A stretch of DNA of 64,000 nt from Conexibacter stalactiti (GTDB taxonomy: Bacteria; Actinomycetota; Thermoleophilia; Solirubrobacterales; Solirubrobacteraceae). The notes under the pieces are model-generated. The model was given only the letters and a program-made list of their open reading frames with translations. It had not been told where the DNA came from and did no database searches. Made by a program: the position numbers and the translations under genes. Every line of letters begins with the position of its first letter. Position 1 is the first letter of the stretch. The stretch lies in NCBI RefSeq assembly GCF_035967765.1, contig NZ_JAYWIT010000002.1. One strand, 5' to 3'. Shown piece by piece: positions 60,301 through 64,000 of the stretch.

Positions 60301-60741
60301 GCGGTCGTCGACCCGACTCCGGGGTCGCCGAGACCGCCGGTCGAACCGCCCAGACCGCCAGTCGAGCAGCCGAGACCTCCGGCTGGCAGAAGACCGTCGC
60401 GCGTAGCGGTCAGCGCGGCGAAGACGGTCCGGCTCGCAGGCTTGACCAAGCGCGGACTGCTTGTGACGGTGAGGCTGCCTCAGGGCGGCGGAGGCGTGAC
60501 GGCGATGCTGTCGGCGAAGCTGCCGAGAGCGACGCGGACGAGCGTGCTTGCGCGCTCGAGCCGCAGCACAACGCGAGCGACGACAATCAGCCTTCGCCTG
60601 AAGGCCGGTCCGGCCGCCGCCAGACGCCTGCGTCTCGCGCTCGCCAAGCGCAGAAGCGTGAAGGCGAGCATCAGGGTCACCGCGAGAATCGTGGGCGCCA
60701 AGCCCACGACCCGAACGTTGCGGGTCACGATCCTCCGCTGA
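57358..60741 (+). CDS. Secreted GH106-like glycosidase, second copy
   Basis: 1127 residues, ATG preceded by GGAGGAGGAGAG. It parallels the gene at 25.4 kb along its entire length: signal peptide, RIRWWWAAPYDLTETRRELDAMDRAGFGGAEIAFD (Trp 54-56), GGSFFEDSLEI, ARGTLVLQSGMA, a galactose-binding-like sandwich (MTLELGRVEGAITVLLNG), the Pro-rich linker (PRPPVEPPRPPVEQPRPP) and a basic C-terminal domain. It is probably an extracellular alpha-L-rhamnosidase-type enzyme. The two copies have diverged enough to differ in substrate or pH range. The sandwich and C-terminal domain may bind polysaccharide or wall. Confidence 0.82.
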   Translation: MVRSKRVMLAVGAAVTLGSVPPAYGAPSPQPAEPLASPATFQAPPKSVRPRIRWWWAAPYDLTETRRELDAMDRAGFGGAEIAFDAGSWASAAQRNNLTEAIAFGEERGFQLDMTMGASWPVRTPNTRAGTGLSSQELQYGRIDLDGGTTFNGTVPTPFDDPTNTRGARLVAVVAARVLDAGPAVVRPDEAPARSTILAPTSLTDLTASIGAGNSLVWDVPDGGRWILFGFWSRDSAQGVMDHFSADAATAVTQYLDVNQIGEDNSRRLRAVGGSFFEDSLEIDAAELYWTPKMAQQFEQRRGYAMARYLPLMFVQGMNRYWVPNEEPTPDFELPDGQGERIRRDYYRTITDLYVDEHLPTFADWAQQHGMQFRSQVAFGQDLDAIRSARELVRMGGIADEESLNAGDVLPSDQTNPMWRFALDHHRTVAGGVHQGGGLEINNELGAVFRRAFHVGLQQLKGMQDKEWAAGTTRPMVHGYAYQTAGAAWPGRQQFFRYIADSWNADTYPQWRRFKSLNDYWARGTLVLQSGMARTDVAIYRDGFLTTAARGGGESDWTVTKQLFDAQAIEEQGYTLEYIDPVGVAERQAQGDGVLYPNGPRYHALVIDERRLPADAAEAIADQAERGLAVVLVGALPDADTSYKNPGRGDTRVRQAVARMLRAPKVARVATQADAAGALRQLGVQPAAAWDRPVQVYSQHRDTADGDYFYLYNATDRAVSFTPSFATVGRPYSLDLWDGSIDSVVRYDEQGGRTSVPLTLAPHGNAVLAFRAGERAGTPHVVSADADTIVPHGAGGAVELRDDQPGAREVRFSNGEIRTPTVPAAGDPIVPSSWSVHVDAVSAAGTTPIDLQLDGLRDWRQIPALATVGGTATYTTNVSLPAGWSTADRGMTLELGRVEGAITVLLNGREVAPDGVATRSYDVTDLLKAGENELTVRLASTLANQQAALPGWPNIPGVFVIEPQTQATGLIGPVRLVPFGRAVVDPTPGSPRPPVEPPRPPVEQPRPPAGRRPSRVAVSAAKTVRLAGLTKRGLLVTVRLPQGGGGVTAMLSAKLPRATRTSVLARSSRSTTRATTISLRLKAGPAAARRLRLALAKRRSVKASIRVTARIVGAKPTTRTLRVTILR

Positions 60742-60746
60742 CAGAC

Positions 60747-60781
60747 ACCGGCCGGGCGGGGTGAGACCCCGCCCGGCCGGT
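60747..60781 (+). terminator. Long hairpin terminator after the second GH106-like gene
   Basis: ACCGGCCGGGCGGGGT, loop GAG, ACCCCGCCCGGCCGGT: a perfect 16-bp stem starting 6 bp after the stop, with only CTTCC following. Confidence 0.88.
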
Positions 60782-60980
60782 CTTCCGCTGGTTGGCGTGC
60801 AGTCTCCAGCTCACATTCATGAAGGGGCGACGGCGCGATGAGACGAGCGAGGCGGCCCGACAGGTTCCGTGACGAGATCATGGACCTGCGCTCGACGAGC
60901 ACTGCTGCGAACCGCGCTGCGGCTGGCATTGGTCGCGTTGCGCGATTGGGCTGTCGCGCGGTCGGCCGCCTGAGCGCCGG

Positions 60981-61898
60981 CTACGGCTCGACGAGCTGCT
61001 CGGAGACCTCCCACAAGCGCTTGGCGTTCTGCGCGTCGAGCGCGTAGCGGGCGACGCCGCCGAGCGAGCCGGAGCGGGCGTCGAGGGTCTCCTGCTCGGC
61101 GCCGTCGTAGAAGTAGCGCCCGCCGACGCCGGCGAGCTCTGGCCGTGCGGCGAGCAGGAGCGACGTGGCGGCGCCCTGCTCGGCGCTCTTGATCAGCTCG
61201 GGCGGGACGCGGCCGCTGCCTCTGCCGCCGGTGTGGCGTTGGAGGTTGGTGTAGATCGCGCCTGGCATCAGCGCGTTGGCGACAATGCCGTCCGCGGCCC
61301 AGCGGCGCGTCGCTTCGACGGCGAAGAGGATGTTCGCGGTCTTTGACTGGCCGTAGGCCAGCCATGGGTCGTAGGGGCGAAAGCGGAAGTGGAGGTCGTC
61401 GAAGATGACGGGGGACACCTGGTGCCCCGTGGAGCTGACGGCGACGATGCGCGCGTCGCCGGCGGCCGCGAGCGCCGGGTGCAGCCAGAGCGCGAGCGCG
61501 AAGTGCCCGAGGTGGTTGGTCGCGAACTGCAGCTCCGCGCCGCGGGCGGTGCGCGTCTCGGGCGCGGCCATCACCCCGGCGTTGTTGACGAGGATGTGCA
61601 GCGGCCCGGCCCAGCTCACGGCGAAGGCGCGGACCGAGTCGAGGTCGGTCAGCTCCAGCGCCGCGACCGCGGGGGCGGGTCGGTGTGTCGTCGCGGCGAT
61701 GTTGGCGGCGACGCGGGAGCCGGCGTCGAGGTCGCGCACGGCGAGGACGACGTCGGCGCCAGCGGCGACGAGCGCGCGGGCGGTCTCGACGCCGATCCCG
61801 GAGGCGGCACCGGTGACGACCGCGCGACGGCCCGCCAGGTCGAGGCCGTCGACGACGTCCAGGGCGGTCGCGTCGAAGCCAAAGGGGGTGACAATCAT
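60981..61898 (-). CDS. Short-chain dehydrogenase/reductase
   Basis: 305 residues with TGAASGIG, NNAGVM, SSTGHQ and the catalytic YGQSK. The build (short insertion, TARGAELQFATNHLGHF) is that of retinol-dehydrogenase or oxidoreductase-like SDRs of Actinobacteria. It starts 11 bp after the stop of the quinone-reductase-like gene, so both form an operon divergent from the XRE regulator. Substrate unknown. Confidence 0.88.
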   Translation of the reverse strand: MIVTPFGFDATALDVVDGLDLAGRRAVVTGAASGIGVETARALVAAGADVVLAVRDLDAGSRVAANIAATTHRPAPAVAALELTDLDSVRAFAVSWAGPLHILVNNAGVMAAPETRTARGAELQFATNHLGHFALALWLHPALAAAGDARIVAVSSTGHQVSPVIFDDLHFRFRPYDPWLAYGQSKTANILFAVEATRRWAADGIVANALMPGAIYTNLQRHTGGRGSGRVPPELIKSAEQGAATSLLLAARPELAGVGGRYFYDGAEQETLDARSGSLGGVARYALDAQNAKRLWEVSEQLVEP

Positions 61899-61909
61899 CG
61901 GCTCTCCTG

Positions 61910-62986
61910 TCAGCGGCCGGGGTTGATGGTGACGACGGCGCCCGTCGCGTCAGCGGCCGCGTCCATCGCGGCCGGCAGCTCAGACAGCGGGAACTCGCGC
62001 ACTTCGAACGCCGCGAGGTCGAGCAGTCCCGCCGCGGTCAGCCGCAGCAGCTCGGCTGGGGCGCTGCGCGCGTACATGAACTGGCCGACGATCTCTCGGT
62101 TGGAGAGCATCAGCTGCGTGAGGTCGACCGGCAGCAGAGCGCTCGAACTGCCCATGAAGACGAGCCGTCCGCTGTCGTGCAGGGCGGCGAGCACGGCCGC
62201 GGTCGCGGCACTGTCGGTCGCGCCCCCGATCATGTCGATCGCGCAGTCCGCCCCGCCGCCGCAGGCAGCCCGCAGTGCCTCAGCGTCGGCGTGGACATCG
62301 CCGTTCAGCCGCACCGTCCGTACGCGCGGAAAGGCCGCGAGAGCGTCGAGCCGTGCGCGGTTGCGCCCGGCAGCCACCACGCGGGCGGCGCCGAGAGCGC
62401 GCGCTACCTGGACCGCCGCCCCGCCGAAGTCGCCGGTGGCGCCGTTGACGATCACGGTCTCGCCCGCGGCCATCCGCGCGCGCCGCAGGCCGCCGTAGGG
62501 GACGAGGCAGCGCAGCAACGGCGACAACGATGCGGACGAGAGGCCGGCGAGCTCGTCGGGCACCGGGGTGACCGTCGAAGCCGGCACGGCGGCAAGCTGC
62601 GCCATCGTGCCGGTGCGCCAGTCGTCGAGCAGCGGCTGCGCCTCGGGCCGGGCCGTCATCGACAGCAGCGCTTGGGCCGGCTCGGGCACGTTCTCGGCGA
62701 CGACGGCATGACCGGTTGCGAGCACGCGCTGCCCGGGATAGATCCCGTAGACGCCGCTCCCGACGCGCTCGACCACACCGATGCCGCTGGTCCCCAGCGT
62801 GAACGGCTCGGCTGGTGGCAGATAGCCCGGCAGGCCGCCGCGCACGTACTCCCGCAGGTAGCTGACGACCAACGCCGCTTCGCTGCGGAGCACAACCGCG
62901 CCGTCACGTGCGGCCGGCTCCTGGACGTCGGCGAGCGACAGGCCGCCGGTCGACATTCTCAATTCCCATGCTTGCATGGCAGCCAT
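61910..62986 (-). CDS. Medium-chain quinone-reductase/alcohol-dehydrogenase-like protein
   Basis: 358 residues. It has the GroES-like start (VVLRSEAALVVSYLREYVRGG), GTSGIGVVERVGSG, GYGIYPGQRV-type strand and the NAD(P) motif NGATGDFGGAAVQVARALGA. The zinc-binding cysteines of classical alcohol dehydrogenases are absent, as in quinone reductases and enoyl reductases. It starts at 62986 or, three codons on, at 62977. It precedes the SDR gene in one transcript, under probable control of the divergent XRE regulator. Confidence 0.82.
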   Translation of the reverse strand: MAAMQAWELRMSTGGLSLADVQEPAARDGAVVLRSEAALVVSYLREYVRGGLPGYLPPAEPFTLGTSGIGVVERVGSGVYGIYPGQRVLATGHAVVAENVPEPAQALLSMTARPEAQPLLDDWRTGTMAQLAAVPASTVTPVPDELAGLSSASLSPLLRCLVPYGGLRRARMAAGETVIVNGATGDFGGAAVQVARALGAARVVAAGRNRARLDALAAFPRVRTVRLNGDVHADAEALRAACGGGADCAIDMIGGATDSAATAAVLAALHDSGRLVFMGSSSALLPVDLTQLMLSNREIVGQFMYARSAPAELLRLTAAGLLDLAAFEVREFPLSELPAAMDAAADATGAVVTINPGR

Positions 62987-62998
62987 GATGAGCAGGCG

Positions 62999-63036
62999 TA
63001 CCAGCCTGGTATAGAGTGGCGTTTACACTGGTACCA
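62999..63036. promoter_or_regulatory. Two CTGGTA-type dyads in the divergent promoter
   Basis: TACCAGCCTGGTA (62999-63011) is a perfect 13-bp palindrome, and 18 bp further TGGTACCA (63029-63036) repeats the half-site. Both lie between the quinone-reductase-like operon and the XRE gene and are likely binding sites of that regulator. Confidence 0.5.
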
Positions 63037-63072
63037 TTGCCACCACCACCAGGCTCCAGCGGGTCTGCTTCG

Positions 63073-63894
63073 ATGAGCGACGTCGTGCAACGCAAAGAGC
63101 TCGCGAGCTTCCTCCGCGCCCGCCGTGAGGCGTCCGACCCGATCGCGCTGGGCCTCGACCCCGGCACCCGGCGCCGCACGCCTGGGCTGCGGCGCGAGGA
63201 GGTCTCCCAGCTCTCCGGCGTGAGCGTCACGTGGTACACGTGGCTGGAGCAGGGGCGCGACATCACGGTCAGCCGTCAGGTCGTCGAGAGCCTCGCGCGC
63301 GCCTTGCGGATGCCCGCCGCCGAGCGCGAGCACCTCTTCACGCTCGCCGGCCACGTGCTCCCGCCCGAAGCGGACAGTGCGCAGCCGGTCGACGACACTT
63401 TGCGGCGACTCGTCGACGAGCTCGCCCCGAACCCGGCTTGCGTCGTCGGTCGCTGGTGGGACGTGCTCGCCGCCAACGACGCCTACGTCGCCATCTCAGG
63501 ACTGGACCTCGACGGGCCGCCGGCCGAGCGCAACCTCGTCTGGCGGACGTTCACCCACCGCCGTCCGACCGACCTCTACGTCGACTGGGAGGACGAGGCG
63601 CGGCAGCTGGTCGGCCAGCTGCGCGTGCAGCTCGCCCGCCATCCCGATGACGCGCGCGGGCCGGCGCTCGTCGACGCGATCTCGCGCGCCGACCCGCGCT
63701 TCGTGCGGTTATGGGACGAGCAGACCGTCCGCCGGCCCCACAGCGCACGCAAGCGCTTCCAGCACTCGAGACTCGGCCGGCTGCACCTCGACTACGTCAA
63801 GCTCGCCGCCGACGGCGACAACAGCCTGCTCGCCTTTCTCCCTGGAGACGAGCCGACCGCGGCCTCGCTCCGGCGCCTGCGCCGCACGGCCTGA
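63073..63894 (+). CDS. XRE-family regulator with MmyB-like domain
   Basis: 273 residues from the ATG at 63073; an in-frame start at 63016 has no ribosome site. The HTH (TPGLRREEVSQLSGVSVTWYTWLEQGRDITVSRQVVESLARALRM) is followed by the MmyB-type ligand domain (VVGRWWDVLAANDAYVAIS, RPTDLYVDWEDEARQLVGQLR). Such regulators often repress a divergent oxidoreductase gene, exactly as placed here. Confidence 0.92.
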   Translation: MSDVVQRKELASFLRARREASDPIALGLDPGTRRRTPGLRREEVSQLSGVSVTWYTWLEQGRDITVSRQVVESLARALRMPAAEREHLFTLAGHVLPPEADSAQPVDDTLRRLVDELAPNPACVVGRWWDVLAANDAYVAISGLDLDGPPAERNLVWRTFTHRRPTDLYVDWEDEARQLVGQLRVQLARHPDDARGPALVDAISRADPRFVRLWDEQTVRRPHSARKRFQHSRLGRLHLDYVKLAADGDNSLLAFLPGDEPTAASLRRLRRTA

Positions 63895-63916
63895 CCACGG
63901 GTTCCAGTCCCATCGA

Positions 63917-64000
63917 TCAAAGCGCCGACGCGCCGCCGTCGACCGACAGGATCGACCCGTGAACGTTTGCCGCGCGGTCGCTGGCCAGGAACAAGACCGC
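63917..64000 (-). CDS. C-terminal end of an SDR oxidoreductase (partial)
   Basis: Reading leftwards from the window edge the frame gives AVLFLASDRAANVHGSILSV then DGGASAL and a stop. LFLASD...GxxxxVDGG is the usual ending of short-chain dehydrogenases. The rest lies outside the window. Confidence 0.75.
   Translation of the reverse strand, partial: AVLFLASDRAANVHGSILSVDGGASAL

Noticed and set aside
60838..61047. A possible 69-residue plus-strand gene after the second GH106-like terminator.
   Set aside because: It has no ribosome site, overlaps the end of the minus-strand SDR gene and reads as Arg/Ser-rich noise.
1..64000. tRNA, rRNA, riboswitch or CRISPR features.
   Set aside because: Reading both strands I found no cloverleaf with a TTCGANTC arm, no rRNA segment and no known riboswitch core. 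A covariance-model scan (which I cannot run) would settle small RNAs.

Overview
The window is GC-rich, closely packed DNA with short gene overlaps (ATGA, GTGA, TGATG). It comes from an actinobacterium. The long secreted proteins, the GH106-type glycosidases and the frequent AGA arginine codons in a GC-rich genome make me think of Thermoleophilia (Solirubrobacterales or Conexibacter-like). That placement is inference.

Region 1 (1 to about 19.5 kb) is an accessory block, probably an integrated element or plasmid-like segment. It encodes an SF2 helicase (5' end outside the window), a coiled-coil membrane protein, a MoxR-type ATPase coupled to an HExxH/VWA protein, a ParB-like protein, a Rad52-like annealing protein, a Cas4/RecB-like nuclease with cysteines for an Fe-S cluster, zinc-finger and winged-helix proteins, a tandem pair of unknown paralogues, an adenine DNA methylase without a recognition domain and a 59-residue sigma-like protein. 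Small membrane proteins and frameshifted genes follow. A strong terminator lies at 19.49-19.52 kb. No integrase or att site was recognised.

Region 2 (19.6-28.8 kb) holds an HTH/zinc-ribbon protein, three overlapping genes for large secreted proteins (one a subtilase whose catalytic serine is threonine), and a secreted GH106-like glycosidase. A second GH106-like gene lies at 57.4 kb beside a divergent LysR gene. The upstream DNA of both copies is conserved, and the first copy keeps only the first codons of a LysR gene.

Region 3 (28.9-37 kb) contains a small acyl-CoA operon (CoA-transferase III, enoyl-CoA hydratase, FCD-type GntR regulator) with two matching 20-bp palindromes, then a TetR/epoxide hydrolase pair, an anti-sigma-type ATPase, and decayed remnants of crotonase, LuxR and NTF2-like genes.

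Region 4 (37-54.4 kb) looks like an orphan catabolic island. It has a phosphotriesterase-like hydrolase, a TetR regulator, a [3Fe-4S]-type ferredoxin, a cyclase-family hydrolase, a branched-chain-type ABC importer (with LivM fused to LivG), a P450, an HpaI-type aldolase, a D-2-hydroxyacid dehydrogenase and a ferredoxin reductase, followed by an Lrp regulator and dedicated pyruvate dehydrogenase E1 and E2 genes. A reasonable reading is import, P450 oxidation, hydrolysis, aldol cleavage to a 2-oxoacid, and oxidative decarboxylation. The substrate cannot be read from the sequence.

Region 5 (54.4-64 kb) has three regulators (LysR, DeoR, LysR), the second GH106-like gene with its terminator, an SDR and a quinone-reductase-like gene divergent from an XRE regulator, and the end of another SDR gene at the right edge.
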